From Thioalbus denitrificans (lineage in GTDB: Bacteria > Pseudomonadota > Gammaproteobacteria > DSM-26407): DNA of 64,000 bases. Of the stretch, positions 1 through 8,410 are shown one piece after another. The notes beneath the pieces are model-generated. The model was not told the DNA's origin. It made no database searches and saw nothing but the letters and a program-made list of their open reading frames with translations. A program made the translations under genes and the position numbers. How positions within the stretch are numbered: the stretch's first letter is position 1; each line of letters starts with the position of its first letter. The stretch is taken from positions 82,150-146,149 of the forward strand of contig NZ_QPJY01000001.1 of assembly GCF_003337735.1 (NCBI RefSeq), in the 5' to 3' direction.

Positions 1-392
1 GTCATCTCGCTCACCACCGACCCCAGCACAACCAGCACCACTAAAGCAGGGGATAAGGCAGGCACAAACGCCAGGGGGAGATAGAGGGCGATATCCGAGA
101 CGACGTCGCCCAGTTCGTTCAGCATTCCTCCCAGCGCAGAGACCATCCCGTGCTCGCGGGCAAGCATCCCGTCGATGGCATTCAGCGCCATGCGCAGCAG
201 CAGCGCCAATGGCAGCAGCAGGAGGGGCCAGTGGGAGGTGGGGTTCGAGAGAATGATGGCGCCGGTACCCAGAGACAGTGCGATGGCCACCACAGTCACC
301 TGGTTGGCGCTGACTCCGGCGGAGGCCAGGCGCGAAACGAGGGGGCGTAGCAATGCCTGGAACCGGGGTTTCAGATCATAGACGCTGGGCAT
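1..392 (-). CDS. CDP-alcohol phosphatidyltransferase family protein (YnbA-like), 3' end outside window
   Basis: Integral membrane enzyme of the family that joins a CDP-activated lipid to an alcohol acceptor. Only the first ~130 residues are in the window. The start MPSVYDLKPRF lies at 392 with AAGGA about a dozen bases upstream. Hydrophobic segments flank the family signature DGMLAREHG...GGMLNELGDVVSD (about residues 73-97). The canonical motif is DGx2ARx8Gx3Dx3D; here the first Asp of the second half is Asn (GMLNELGD). From memory this Asn is usual in YnbA-like members rather than a defect. The acceptor alcohol cannot be told from sequence. It reads off the left edge, probably into further lipid genes. 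Confidence 0.82.
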   Translation of the reverse strand, partial: MPSVYDLKPRFQALLRPLVSRLASAGVSANQVTVVAIALSLGTGAIILSNPTSHWPLLLLPLALLLRMALNAIDGMLAREHGMVSALGGMLNELGDVVSDIALYLPLAFVPALSPALVVLVVLGSVVSEM

Positions 393-589
393 GCAGCGAC
401 ATCCTTCCTTGGTCGTGTGTGCCGCGCATCCTGCGCGCCACCTATTCATGTCAGCAAGCTGCTGAATCTATCATCCCAGACGGCAGCGCGGAACCACCCG
501 GCTGCTTCACGCGCGCAGCAGCAGCCAGACGATGATCAGGAGCCCCCGGTCCCGGTGTCCACCAACACTCCCATAAACGCCATGGGTAG

Positions 590-605
590 GTAAGCACTTG
601 CTTAC
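590..605. promoter_or_regulatory. 16-base palindrome GTAAGC-ACTT-GCTTAC, candidate operator
   Basis: Perfect 6-base arms around a 4-base centre. It overlaps the stop codon of the aldo/keto reductase gene and lies about 200 bases upstream of the phosphatidyltransferase start at 392. Its shape resembles operators of TetR-type repressors. A related site with the same TGTAAG...CTTAC arms is found at 62716-62733. Confidence 0.35.
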
Positions 606-1534
606 AGCGCCTCGAAGGCCGCCGCCATCCGCCGCCGCAGCGCCGCATCCGGCAGCGCGCCGCGGAGCGCTCCCATGTTCTCCTCCATGTGGGCCACCTG
701 GGAGGTGGCGGGGATGGCGACGGTGACCGCGGGGTGGGAGACGATGAACTTGAGGAACAACTGGGCCCAGTTGACGCAGCCGATCTCCGCCGCCCAGTCC
801 GGCAACGGCCGGCCGTGCACGGCCCGGAACAGGCGCCCGCCCTGGAACGGCCGGTTGATGATGACGGCGATGCCCCGCTCGGCGGCCAGCGGCAGCAGCC
901 GCGCCTCCGCCTCCCGGTCGGCGATGTTGTAGGTGACCTGCACGAAGTCGAGCGGCTCGGTGCGCAGCAGCCGTTCCAGCTCGGCGTGGCGACGGCCGTG
1001 GGAGGTGGTCACGCCCAGGTAGCGGATCCGCCCCTCGGCCTTCCACTCCTTCAGGACCGGCAGGTGCGTCTCCCGGTCGAGCAGGTTGTGAACCTGCATC
1101 AGGTCAAGACGCGCCACCCCCCACAGCCCGCGGGATCGCTCCATCTGGCGGCTGCCCGCCGCGCGGCCCCGGGTCCAGACCTTGGTGGCGCTGAACAGCG
1201 CGTCGGCTTCGGGAATGCGCTTCAGGCAGTAGCCGAGCGTGGCCTCGGCGCGGCCGTACATGGGCGAGGAGTCGATGAGCGCCCCGCCGCGGGCGAAGAA
1301 GGTGCGCAGGATCGCCACCCGGGTGGCCAGCTCGGCGGTATCGGAACCCACGTCGAAGGTGATCCAGGTGCCCATGCCGATGACCGGCAGGGTCTCGCCA
1401 CTGGCCGGGATGGGCCTGGTGATGATCGGTCCCGGGCCGGCGGCAAGCCCCGGGCCGAGCCACAGCGCCGCGCCCAGTCCGCCGAGCCGGGCCAGGAACG
1501 CCCGCCGGCCCGGAGTGCGAGGTTTCCGCTCCAT
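602..1534 (-). CDS. Tat-exported aldo/keto reductase
   Basis: 310-residue NADPH-type oxidoreductase of the aldo/keto reductase superfamily. The N terminus MERKPRTPGRRAFLARLGG carries a twin-arginine (RRxFL) signal and a hydrophobic stretch ending near AAG (residue ~33), so the protein is probably exported folded. The catalytic tetrad is visible: Asp88 and Tyr93 in LIDSSPMYG, Lys118 in SATKVW, His149 in MQVHN. The barrel continues to residue ~300. It starts 17 bases after the stop of fhs, so the two genes are probably cotranscribed. The same frame stays open further upstream through fhs, but that extension is a shadow of fhs. The substrate is unknown. Confidence 0.85.
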   Translation of the reverse strand: MERKPRTPGRRAFLARLGGLGAALWLGPGLAAGPGPIITRPIPASGETLPVIGMGTWITFDVGSDTAELATRVAILRTFFARGGALIDSSPMYGRAEATLGYCLKRIPEADALFSATKVWTRGRAAGSRQMERSRGLWGVARLDLMQVHNLLDRETHLPVLKEWKAEGRIRYLGVTTSHGRRHAELERLLRTEPLDFVQVTYNIADREAEARLLPLAAERGIAVIINRPFQGGRLFRAVHGRPLPDWAAEIGCVNWAQLFLKFIVSHPAVTVAIPATSQVAHMEENMGALRGALPDAALRRRMAAAFEAL

Positions 1535-1551
1535 GACGCGCCTCCGCGGGA

Positions 1552-3183
1552 TCAGATGCCCAGCACCTCGCCCGACCCGGAGAGATCGATGTGGTGGGCG
1601 GCGGGCTCTGGCGGCAGCCCGGGCATGGTGACGATATCGCCGGTGAGCGCCAGCAGGTAGCCGGCCCCGGCCGCCGCCCGCACCGACTCCACCGGCAGCT
1701 CGAAGCCCTCCGCCTCCGGCCGGCCCGCCTGGCGCGGGTCCCCGGACAGGGTCAGGTGGGGCTTGGCGATGCACACCGGCAGCCGATCGAGGCCGAGGCA
1801 GCGGATCCGCTCCAGGTCCCGGCGGGCGGTACGGCTGAAGTCGAGCCCGCCAGCGCCGTAGATGGTGCGCGCCACCGCCCCGATCTTCGCCTCCGGGCTC
1901 TCCTCCAGCCCGTAGAGAAAGCGTGGCGGAGGCATTGGCCGATCCGCAGCGGCCACCACCGCGTCCGCCAGCGCCCCGGCCCCCGCCCCGCCCTCGGTGA
2001 AGCTGGTGCAGCGCGCCACCGCCAGGCCGCGACCGGCACAGCCCCACTCGATGGCGCGCAGATCGGCCTCGCTGTCGCCCTCGAAGCGGTTGATGGCGAT
2101 GACCGGCTCGAAGCCGAACAGCCGCACACTGCTCACGTGGTGATCCAGGTGCGCCAGGCCGCGCTCGATGTCGCTGACCGGACCCCCGCGAACCGGATCG
2201 CCCCCGCCGTGGAAGCGCAGCGCCCGGGCCGTCACCACCAGCACCACCGCGTGCGGCCAGAGCCCGGAGCTGCGGCACTTGATGTCGAAGAACTTCTCCG
2301 CTCCCAGGTCGAAGCCGAAACCCGCCTCGGTGACCACGTAATCGGCGCGCGCGGCGGCGGCGCGGGTGGCCGTCACGCTGTTGCAGCCGTGGGCGATGTT
2401 GCCGAAGGGGCCGCCGTGGACGAGGGCGGGAACCCCCTCGGTGGACTGCACCAGGTTGGGCAGGATGGCGTCCTGCAGCAGGGCGGCCATGGCCCCGGTG
2501 GCCTGCAGCCGATCGGCGGTGACCGCGTCGCCGGCCCGATCGAAGCCCACCAGGATGCGCCCGAGGCGCGCCTTCAGATCCGGAATGCCCTCCGCCAGGC
2601 AGAGGATCGCCATCACTTCCGATGCGGCGGTGATGTCGAAGCCGTCCTCCCGCGGCACCCCGTTGGTGCGCCCCCCCAGGCCGATGACCGCCTTGCGCAG
2701 CGCCCGGTCGTTCACGTCCAGCACCCGGCGCCAGAACACCTGCCGGTGCTCCAGGTCCAGCTTGCTGTGGAAGTGCACCGCGTTGTCCACCAGCGCCGCC
2801 AGCAGGTTGTGGGCCGAACCCACCGCGTGCATGTCGCCGGTGAAGTGCATGTTGATGCGATCGGAGGGCTCCAGCCGGCTGCGTCCGCCGCCGGTGCCGC
2901 CCCCCTTCACCCCGAAGATGGGCCCCAGCGAGGGCTCGCGCAGCGCCAGCGCCACCCGCCGGCCCGAGCGCCGCAGGCCCTGGGCCAGCCCCACCGAAAC
3001 CGTGGTCTTGCCCTCGCCGCTGCGGGTGGGGTTGATGGCCGAAACCAGGATGATGCGCCCCGGCGGCGCTTCCCCCGGGCGCGGCAGCGCACCCAGGCGC
3101 AGCTTCGCCATCCGGTCCCCGTAGATTATCAGGTCGTCGGGGGCGAGGCCGAGCTCGGCGGCAATCTCCACGATGGGGCGCAT
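1552..3183 (-). CDS. fhs: Formate--tetrahydrofolate ligase
   Basis: Makes 10-formyl-THF from formate, ATP and THF in one-carbon metabolism. 543 residues, close to the usual ~555. The P-loop-like nucleotide motif SGEGKTTVSVGLAQ is near residue 56, followed by the conserved blocks LREPSLGPIFGVKGG (~83), HFTGDMHAVGSAHNLLAA (~113) and GPFGNIAHGCNSV (~258). The ATG at 3183 has AGGAG five bases upstream. It heads an operon with the downstream aldo/keto reductase. Together with a KamA-like enzyme elsewhere it suggests active amino acid and C1 turnover, but that link is loose. Confidence 0.95.
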   Translation of the reverse strand: MRPIVEIAAELGLAPDDLIIYGDRMAKLRLGALPRPGEAPPGRIILVSAINPTRSGEGKTTVSVGLAQGLRRSGRRVALALREPSLGPIFGVKGGGTGGGRSRLEPSDRINMHFTGDMHAVGSAHNLLAALVDNAVHFHSKLDLEHRQVFWRRVLDVNDRALRKAVIGLGGRTNGVPREDGFDITAASEVMAILCLAEGIPDLKARLGRILVGFDRAGDAVTADRLQATGAMAALLQDAILPNLVQSTEGVPALVHGGPFGNIAHGCNSVTATRAAAARADYVVTEAGFGFDLGAEKFFDIKCRSSGLWPHAVVLVVTARALRFHGGGDPVRGGPVSDIERGLAHLDHHVSSVRLFGFEPVIAINRFEGDSEADLRAIEWGCAGRGLAVARCTSFTEGGAGAGALADAVVAAADRPMPPPRFLYGLEESPEAKIGAVARTIYGAGGLDFSRTARRDLERIRCLGLDRLPVCIAKPHLTLSGDPRQAGRPEAEGFELPVESVRAAAGAGYLLALTGDIVTMPGLPPEPAAHHIDLSGSGEVLGI

Positions 3184-3337
3184 TCAGGCTCCTCTCCGGG
3201 TCGAAAGACATTGACTGTAGCTTAGTCCGTGGCAGGGGCCGACGAGCCCCGCTGCTCCACCGGAGTCACCGCCGGGCTCGCCGGCCATCACTGCACCGTG
3301 CACGCTTCATTAGTAAATATAGATACTTAACCGTTGG

Positions 3338-3366
3338 TTGACGGCGCGCCCAACCCGTTCTAGCGT
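3338..3366 (+). promoter_or_regulatory. Candidate sigma-70 promoter TTGACG-17-TAGCGT
   Basis: -35 TTGACG (3338-3343), 17-base spacer, -10 TAGCGT (3361-3366), 64 bases before the hemerythrin-like start at 3431 and divergent from fhs. An AT-rich stretch just upstream (TAGTAAATATAG, from 3311) may also matter. Confidence 0.5.
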
Positions 3367-3430
3367 GAAGGACACAGGGATGAAACCAGAACAATCGGAC
3401 AGCGGGAAAAGCTGCCAGGAGGATGGATTG

Positions 3431-3880
3431 ATGGTCACCTACGAAGCACTGCATCAGCAGAACCACCAGATTACCGAGCTCTCCAACGTGCTCGCCCACC
3501 TGCTCACGGACCGGAGCATGTGCGACACCGGCACCTGCTGCGAGCTCTTCTACCGCTACATGGACATGGTGCATGAACACATGGACGTGGTGGACACCCA
3601 CCTCTACCCACGGCTCATCAAGCACTCCGATACCAAGGTCAACAACCTGGCCAAGGGCTTCATGAACGGCTCGGTCGAGCTGAAGCGCATCATGAACCAG
3701 TACAGCCGCAAGTGGTGCCACCCGCGCCACCACGAGCTGGCCATCGGCGATCGCTACGACTCGTTCATCACGGAAACCCGGGAGATGTTCGACCTCATCC
3801 TCGATCGCATCCAGCGCGAGACCGAGCACCTCTACCCCGTGGTCCGCGAAATCACCGGCGATCACCAGCGCGCGGCCTGA
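3431..3880 (+). CDS. Hemerythrin-like (HHE-type) cytoplasmic protein
   Basis: 149 residues, all helical in character, with the His/acidic spacing of hemerythrin domains: HQQNHQITELSN near the N terminus, HEHMDVVDTHLYPRL in the middle, and RETEHLYPVV at the end. Such proteins bind a diiron centre and sense or carry O2, NO or reactive species. The start MVTYEAL at 3431 was chosen because AGGAGG stands nine bases upstream. An in-frame ATG at 3380 would add 17 residues behind a weaker site. No signal peptide. The gene is divergent from fhs. The exact ligand set was not aligned, so the diiron claim is from family resemblance. Confidence 0.7.
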   Translation: MVTYEALHQQNHQITELSNVLAHLLTDRSMCDTGTCCELFYRYMDMVHEHMDVVDTHLYPRLIKHSDTKVNNLAKGFMNGSVELKRIMNQYSRKWCHPRHHELAIGDRYDSFITETREMFDLILDRIQRETEHLYPVVREITGDHQRAA

Positions 3881-3972
3881 CGGCCGACAGGGAACAGGCA
3901 TGGCGGCCGGCGGTCCGTGGGTGCAATGCCCGCAACCGCCAGCCGCCCGTCATGGGCAGGGACAGAATCGGT

Positions 3973-4380
3973 TCAGTTCCGGGCCGCCACCCGGGGAAGC
4001 AGTCCGCGACCGAGAAGGAAGAACACCCACCAGGTCCCTGTCCGCAGGGTCATCGCGGCAACGGTCCGCATTTCGTAGCGTCCCCCCTGGAGAATGTGCA
4101 CCCCGAACAGGACGAAGACCGCCAGCGTGGCCACGGCGATGAGCAGCGACAGCCACACCGCCCACCGGCCACCCAGCCACAGGCCGATGCCCGCGGCGAT
4201 ATAGGCGAAGCCCGCCAGAAAGTTGAACCAGACCACGAAGCCCACATAGTCCCCGGCCGCCGCCCGGTGGCTTTCCGTCCCGAACAGCACCTGCCCCCCG
4301 GAGACCAGGGTCAGCAGACCGAAGATCAAGGCGATGGCGGCCATAACCCGCAGGCCAATGCGGCGTCCCGATACACCCAT
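3973..4380 (-). CDS. Small four-helix membrane protein, unknown function
   Basis: 135 residues with four clear hydrophobic helices: VMAAIALIFGLLTLVSGG, FVVWFNFLAGFAYIAAG, WAVWLSLLIAVATLAVFVLFG and WWVFFLLGRGLL. The ATG at 4380 (MGVSGRRIG) has a GGGGGA site ten bases upstream; an earlier ATG at 4419 lacks one. No catalytic motif was recognised. It is convergent with the hemerythrin-like gene and divergent from the persulfide dioxygenase gene, so it may share a redox or sulfur context, but that is guesswork. Confidence 0.65.
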   Translation of the reverse strand: MGVSGRRIGLRVMAAIALIFGLLTLVSGGQVLFGTESHRAAAGDYVGFVVWFNFLAGFAYIAAGIGLWLGGRWAVWLSLLIAVATLAVFVLFGVHILQGGRYEMRTVAAMTLRTGTWWVFFLLGRGLLPRVAARN

Positions 4381-4565
4381 GGATCCGATCCCCCTTTCCG
4401 CGCTGATGACGAGGGTCAAACGACGCGGACGTGACGCCTGACCGCTCCTGAGGCTATATCAGATGCCCGACTTTCCAGTAGTTGTTTTTCGCCGCCGCCA
4501 CCTCGGAACCCCGCTCCCCGCCACCCATCAAACCCTTAGGCCCATCGACCCACGGGAGAAACGCC

Positions 4566-5252
4566 ATGCTGTTCCGCCAGCTCTTCGATCGCGAATCCAG
4601 CACCTATACCTACCTGCTGGCCGGTGAGGACTCCACGGAGTGCCTGATCATCGACCCGGTGCGCGAGCAGCTGGAGCGGGATCTGCGGCTGATCCGGGAG
4701 CTGGGGCTGAAGCTGGTGCTGGCGGTGGACACCCACGTGCACGCGGATCACGTGACCGCGCTGGGGCCGCTGCAGGACGCCACCGGCTGCGCCACGGCCA
4801 TGGGTGTGCAGAGCGCGGCGGAGGGCCTGTCGTGGCGCCTGCAGGACGGCCAGCGGCTGGAGGTCGCCGGCCTGGGGCTGACGGCCATATACACCCCGGG
4901 GCACACCGACTGCTCCTACTCGCTGCGACTGCCGGATCGGGTCTTCACGGGCGACACCCTGCTCATTCGCGGCTCGGGGCGGACGGACTTCCAGAACGGG
5001 GACGCGGGCCAGGCCTACGACAGCCTGTTCCGGAAGCTGCTGACGCTGCCGGAGGCGACCCTGGTCTACCCGGCGCACGACTATGACGGCATGACGGTGA
5101 GCACCATCGGCGAGGAGAGGCGCTGCAATCCCCGGCTGCAGGTCGCCTCGCGCGAGGAGTACGTGGCACTGATGAACGGACTGGAGCTGGACCCGCCGCG
5201 CCGGATTGACGAGGCGGTGCCGGCGAACCGGCGCCTGGGGCGGGCGGCTTGA
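4566..5252 (+). CDS. Persulfide dioxygenase, ETHE1-type metallo-beta-lactamase fold
   Basis: Oxidises glutathione persulfide to sulfite with O2 and one mononuclear iron; in bacteria it serves sulfide detoxification or sulfur oxidation. 228 residues. Metal ligands are seen in VDTHVHADH (residues ~54-62) and TPGHTDCSYS (~115). The stretches FTGDTLLIRGSGRTDFQ and VYPAHDYDGMTVSTIGEE match ETHE1 closely. The start MLFRQLFDRES at 4566 has GGAGAA eight bases upstream; the open frame begins earlier but the extension has no coding character. A repeat array follows right after the stop. No rhodanese domain is fused. Confidence 0.9.
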   Translation: MLFRQLFDRESSTYTYLLAGEDSTECLIIDPVREQLERDLRLIRELGLKLVLAVDTHVHADHVTALGPLQDATGCATAMGVQSAAEGLSWRLQDGQRLEVAGLGLTAIYTPGHTDCSYSLRLPDRVFTGDTLLIRGSGRTDFQNGDAGQAYDSLFRKLLTLPEATLVYPAHDYDGMTVSTIGEERRCNPRLQVASREEYVALMNGLELDPPRRIDEAVPANRRLGRAA

Positions 5253-5257
5253 GTACA

Positions 5258-5337
5258 GGGGATAAGGGATAAGGGATAAGGGATAAGGGATAAGGGATAA
5301 GGGATAAGGGATAAGGGATAAGGGATAAGGGATAAGG
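5258..5337. repeat. Tandem heptamer array (GGGATAA), about 11 copies
   Basis: 80 bases of near-perfect 7-base tandem repeat in the spacer between two convergent genes, directly after the persulfide dioxygenase stop. The same word appears as a short degenerate run at 15681-15700, and inverted (CCCTTAT) at 49325-49354. Confidence 0.97.
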
Positions 5338-5407
5338 CGATTGTCGGTCTGCGGATGCAGGCTGTAAACCGGATCCCCCGCCCCGCGGGACGACAGCCTT
5401 CAGGCAT

Positions 5408-6184
5408 TCAGGCGACGAGATGGACGTCGGCGGGAAGCTGGATCTCGGTGGCCACCGGCAGGTGGTCGGATAGGGTCTGGTTGAGCACGTGGACGCTCTT
5501 CACCACCAGGGACTCGGTCACCAGGATGTGGTCGATGCTGCGCTGGGGGTGCCAGCTGGGGAAGGTGTGCAGCTCGGGGCCGGCGGGCCGCAGGCGGGTC
5601 TTGGCGAGCGGACCCTTCTCCCCGTGCAGGCGCGGAAACTGGCAGTTGAGATCACCCATGACGATGACGTGCTCGAAATCCTCCACCACCTCGCGGATAT
5701 AGTGCATCTGCTGGGTGCGCGCCCGCTTGCTCAGCGACAGGTGCATGACCACCAGGATGAGCGGGTTCTCGCGATCCCCGTAACGCACCACCAGCGCGCC
5801 GCGCCCGGGTATGAGGCCGGGCAGCTTGTGGTCCATCACGTCCCGCGGGCGGAACTTGCTGAGCAGGCCGTTGCTGTTCTGGGCCAGCTTGCCGAGGTTG
5901 CGGTTGATCTGCTGGCAGGTGAAGGGGAAACCCGCACGCTCGGCCAGGTACTCGAGCTGGTTGGTGAAGCCGGTGCGGATGCTGCCGGCATCCACCTCCT
6001 GCAGGGCGACCATGTCGAAGCCGCTGATGAGGCCGGCGATGCGATCCAGGTGGGCGAAGCGGGCGTGGTGGGGCAGCACATGCCGCCAGCCGCGGGTGAA
6101 GTAGTGGCGATAGCGCTCGGTGGGTATGCCCACCTGGATGTTGTAGGTGAGCAGCCGCAGGGTCTGGGGAATGTGTTCGGCCAT
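5408..6184 (-). CDS. Endonuclease/exonuclease/phosphatase (EEP) family protein
   Basis: 258-residue Mg-dependent phosphoesterase of the DNase I-like fold. Motifs in order: LLTYNIQVG (Asn, ~11), VALQEVD (catalytic Glu, ~56), VMHLSLSKRAR, VMGDLNCQF (Asp/Asn), IDHILV and LSDHLPVATEI (Asp-His). No signal peptide was found, so it is probably cytoplasmic. The start at 6184 (MAEHIPQ) is preceded by in-frame GTG codons that could also serve. In several gammaproteobacteria an EEP gene follows dsbA, as here (175 bases apart). The substrate is not known; nuclease, lipid phosphatase and sphingomyelinase-like roles all exist in the fold. Confidence 0.8.
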   Translation of the reverse strand: MAEHIPQTLRLLTYNIQVGIPTERYRHYFTRGWRHVLPHHARFAHLDRIAGLISGFDMVALQEVDAGSIRTGFTNQLEYLAERAGFPFTCQQINRNLGKLAQNSNGLLSKFRPRDVMDHKLPGLIPGRGALVVRYGDRENPLILVVMHLSLSKRARTQQMHYIREVVEDFEHVIVMGDLNCQFPRLHGEKGPLAKTRLRPAGPELHTFPSWHPQRSIDHILVTESLVVKSVHVLNQTLSDHLPVATEIQLPADVHLVA

Positions 6185-6359
6185 CACCACTGTTCCAGGA
6201 TTCAGCCCGGAGGCTGCCACGGACACAGGGGAAGCACCGCCCGCAGAACTGCGCGCCTGGACGGACTCGGTCGGCTGAACCACCCTGCCTCCCCCTGGGA
6301 CCCTCTTAGGTGCCTGTCGGACTTGAGTCTGATCTACTGCGCCGGCGGGGCGTTGCGGA

Positions 6360-6998
6360 TCACTTTGCCGCCCCGGTCTCCTTCTGCACCAGGAAATCCA
6401 CCACCCGGAACATGCGCTCACGCCCCTCGGCGAGGGTGGCGCTGGTGCGGTACTTGCCGTTGACGATGATGGCCGGCACCCCATCGATGCCGTACTTCTT
6501 GGTTAAGGATAGCGCCCGCCGGTACTTGCTTTCCACCGTGAAGGAGTTGAACGCCTTGGTGAACTCCTCGGGATCGACGCCGTGCTCGGCGAAGAAGCCC
6601 TGGAGGGACTCCTCGGTGTTGAGATGGCGGTTCTGCTCGTGGATGGCGGCGAACAGCGGCTCGTGGATCCGGTCCAGCACGCCGAGCACCTCGGCGGTGT
6701 AGAAGGCGCGGGCGTGAATCCCCCAGCTCTGGCCGAGGATGGCGGGCATGCGCCGGAACTCCACGTTGTCGGGCTTGGTCGCCAGCCACGCCTGGATCTC
6801 GGGCTCGAGGTGGTAGCAGTGGGGACAGCCGTACCAGAACAGCTCCAGCACCTCCACCTTGTCGGGGTCGTCGGTGGCCTGGGCGGGAGTGACCAGCTGG
6901 TACTCGATGCCTTCGTCGAAGCTCTCGGCCCGGGCCACCTGGCTGAAGGCGAGAAGCGGCAGGAGCAGGGCGAGCAGGAATCGGGGCGTCTTGTTCAT
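6360..6998 (-). CDS. dsbA: Thiol:disulfide interchange protein DsbA
   Basis: Periplasmic thioredoxin-fold oxidase that introduces disulfides into exported proteins. 212 residues with a signal peptide (MNKTPRFLLALLLPLLAFSQVARA, residues 1-24). The active site FWYGCPHCYHLEP is at about residue 53, with the CPHC dipeptide typical of DsbA, and the cis-Pro loop GVPAIIVNGKY is near the C terminus. It follows the c5-c4 cytochrome genes on the same strand, but a strong terminator lies between, so it may have its own promoter. Cytochrome c biogenesis and disulfide exchange are functionally linked. Confidence 0.95.
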   Translation of the reverse strand: MNKTPRFLLALLLPLLAFSQVARAESFDEGIEYQLVTPAQATDDPDKVEVLELFWYGCPHCYHLEPEIQAWLATKPDNVEFRRMPAILGQSWGIHARAFYTAEVLGVLDRIHEPLFAAIHEQNRHLNTEESLQGFFAEHGVDPEEFTKAFNSFTVESKYRRALSLTKKYGIDGVPAIIVNGKYRTSATLAEGRERMFRVVDFLVQKETGAAK

Positions 6999-7204
6999 TT
7001 TCGTGCGTCTCTCTCCACGGGAATCCGGTGTGCCGGCGGCACGACGATACCCCTTGTTAGAGGAGGGGTGTCGGGAATCGTTCCAGCCGGAAGCCGGATA
7101 CTAACCCAAACCACCGGTGCTGACCGCAAAGCGGCACGACCCCGTTGCGGGGCTTCCGCCGCGGCGTCCGCTGAACGCGGCTCCAGGCCGGGATTCGGGG
7201 CCGG

Positions 7205-7236
7205 AAAAACAAAGGGTGGCCCCCGGCCACCCTTTG
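7205..7236 (-). terminator. Rho-independent terminator after the cytochrome c4 gene
   Basis: Perfect 12-base stem CAAAGGGTGGCC / GGCCACCCTTTG with a three-base loop, followed on the minus strand by five T. It begins 26 bases past the cytochrome c4 stop. Confidence 0.92.
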
Positions 7237-7261
7237 CAGGTTCCTCAAACCGCCTGACCGC

Positions 7262-7867
7262 TTACTTCAGGCCGGCCATGTAGGAGGCCACGGCCTCGAT
7301 CTCTGCGTCGGTGAGCTTCATGGCCACATCCCGCATCATGCCGTTGGGATCGTTGCCGCGCACACCGGCCCGGAAATCGTTGAGCTGCTTCTTCACGTAG
7401 TCGGGGTGCTGACCGCCGACCCGGGGGAACCTGGCCTGCGGCATGCCCAGGCCGCTGGCGCCGTGGCAGGCGGTGCAGGCCGCCACGCCGCTGGCGGGGT
7501 TGCCCTGGGTATAGATCTGCTCGCCCTGCTGCACCAGGTCGGGGTTCGCGGCGCCCGGGGCCTGGGTCTGGCTGGAGAAGTAGGCCGCCAGGTCCAGCAC
7601 GTCCTGGTCGTTCAGGGGCGCGACCATGGCCGCCATGGTGGGATCGGTGCGGTTGCCCGCCCTGAAATCGGACAGCTGCTTGACCAGGTAGTCGTAGTGC
7701 TGCCCGGCCAGCTTCGGCCAGATGGGATTCACGCTGTTGCCGTCGGTCATGTGGCAGGCGACACAGGTGGCCGACTTGGTCTTCCCGGCGGTGGCGTCAC
7801 CGGCGGCGTTGGCGCCTCCGGCCACGATCAGGCCCGCCAGAGCGAGCAGGGTAAGTTTCTTCATCAT
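7262..7867 (-). CDS. Cytochrome c4, diheme
   Basis: Periplasmic diheme electron carrier that feeds terminal oxidases. 201 residues: signal peptide (MMKKLTLLALAGLIVAGGANA, residues 1-21), then two homologous halves each with a heme site, CVACH (~35) and CTACH (~131). Axial-ligand Met regions are visible (DPTMAAMVAPL and NGMMRDVAMKL). The C terminus EIEAVASYMAGLK is typical. The gene is 38 bases downstream of the c5-type gene and shares its promoter. The c5-c4-dsbA order beside engB and polA is a conserved gammaproteobacterial neighbourhood. Confidence 0.93.
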   Translation of the reverse strand: MMKKLTLLALAGLIVAGGANAAGDATAGKTKSATCVACHMTDGNSVNPIWPKLAGQHYDYLVKQLSDFRAGNRTDPTMAAMVAPLNDQDVLDLAAYFSSQTQAPGAANPDLVQQGEQIYTQGNPASGVAACTACHGASGLGMPQARFPRVGGQHPDYVKKQLNDFRAGVRGNDPNGMMRDVAMKLTDAEIEAVASYMAGLK

Positions 7868-7905
7868 TGCCCCGAACCTTGCAGTTGAATTAAAGCCCGT
7901 CCGGC

Positions 7906-8214
7906 TTACTGGGACTGGCTCACCATGTAGTCGACGGCAGCCATCAGGTCCTCGTCGGTGCAGTCACCGCAGGTACCGCGCGGCACCATGGCGGTGCCGG
8001 GCTTGCCGTTGAGCGCAACGCCGTGGAGCACGTCCATGCCCTGGGCGATACGCGGAGCCCACGCGGCCTTGTCGCCGAGCTTGGGCGCACCGGCCACACC
8101 GGCGGCATGGCAGGTCTGGCACACCTTGTCGTAAACCGCCTTCCCGTCGGCCGCGACGGCGGTCAGGGAAAGGCTCATGAGACCGGCGGCAGCCAGGATC
8201 GCGAACTTCTTCAT
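7906..8214 (-). CDS. Cytochrome c5-family monoheme protein
   Basis: 102 residues: signal peptide (residues 1-22, ending AVAA), one heme site CQTCH (~32), axial Met in GTAMVPRG, and the extra CGDC pair near residue 83 that marks cytochrome c5. It carries electrons in the periplasm and is probably cotranscribed with the c4 gene. A strong promoter with a leader of about 100 bases precedes it. AGGA stands nine bases upstream of the ATG at 8214. Confidence 0.9.
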   Translation of the reverse strand: MKKFAILAAAGLMSLSLTAVAADGKAVYDKVCQTCHAAGVAGAPKLGDKAAWAPRIAQGMDVLHGVALNGKPGTAMVPRGTCGDCTDEDLMAAVDYMVSQSQ

Positions 8215-8327
8215 AGCGGTAATCCTCCAAATTCTCCCGGTGCGTGCCGTCGTAGCCCGCTGTTGTTGTCGTTACCGGGACAGGGTTAAATGGTAAACTC
8301 CTGTAAACCGATAAAAAATGGCTGACT

Positions 8328-8356
8328 TTTATACCAAGTGGCCACGACCGGGTCAA
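8328..8356 (-). promoter_or_regulatory. Sigma-70 promoter for the c5-c4 cytochrome operon, TTGACC-17-TATAAA
   Basis: Minus strand: -35 TTGACC (8356-8351), 17-base spacer, -10 TATAAA (8333-8328). It points toward the cytochrome genes and lies in the divergent spacer with engB. Confidence 0.75.
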
Positions 8357-8410
8357 CTTGGAGCCGGTCCGGATTGATTCTCCTCATTGACACGGAAGCC
8401 CCTGAACCCA

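Noticed and set aside
602-3211. An 869-codon open frame that looks like an aldo/keto reductase fused to a long N-terminal part
   Set aside because: The upstream part is an out-of-frame shadow of fhs in very G+C-rich DNA; the reductase has its own Tat signal and start at 1534.
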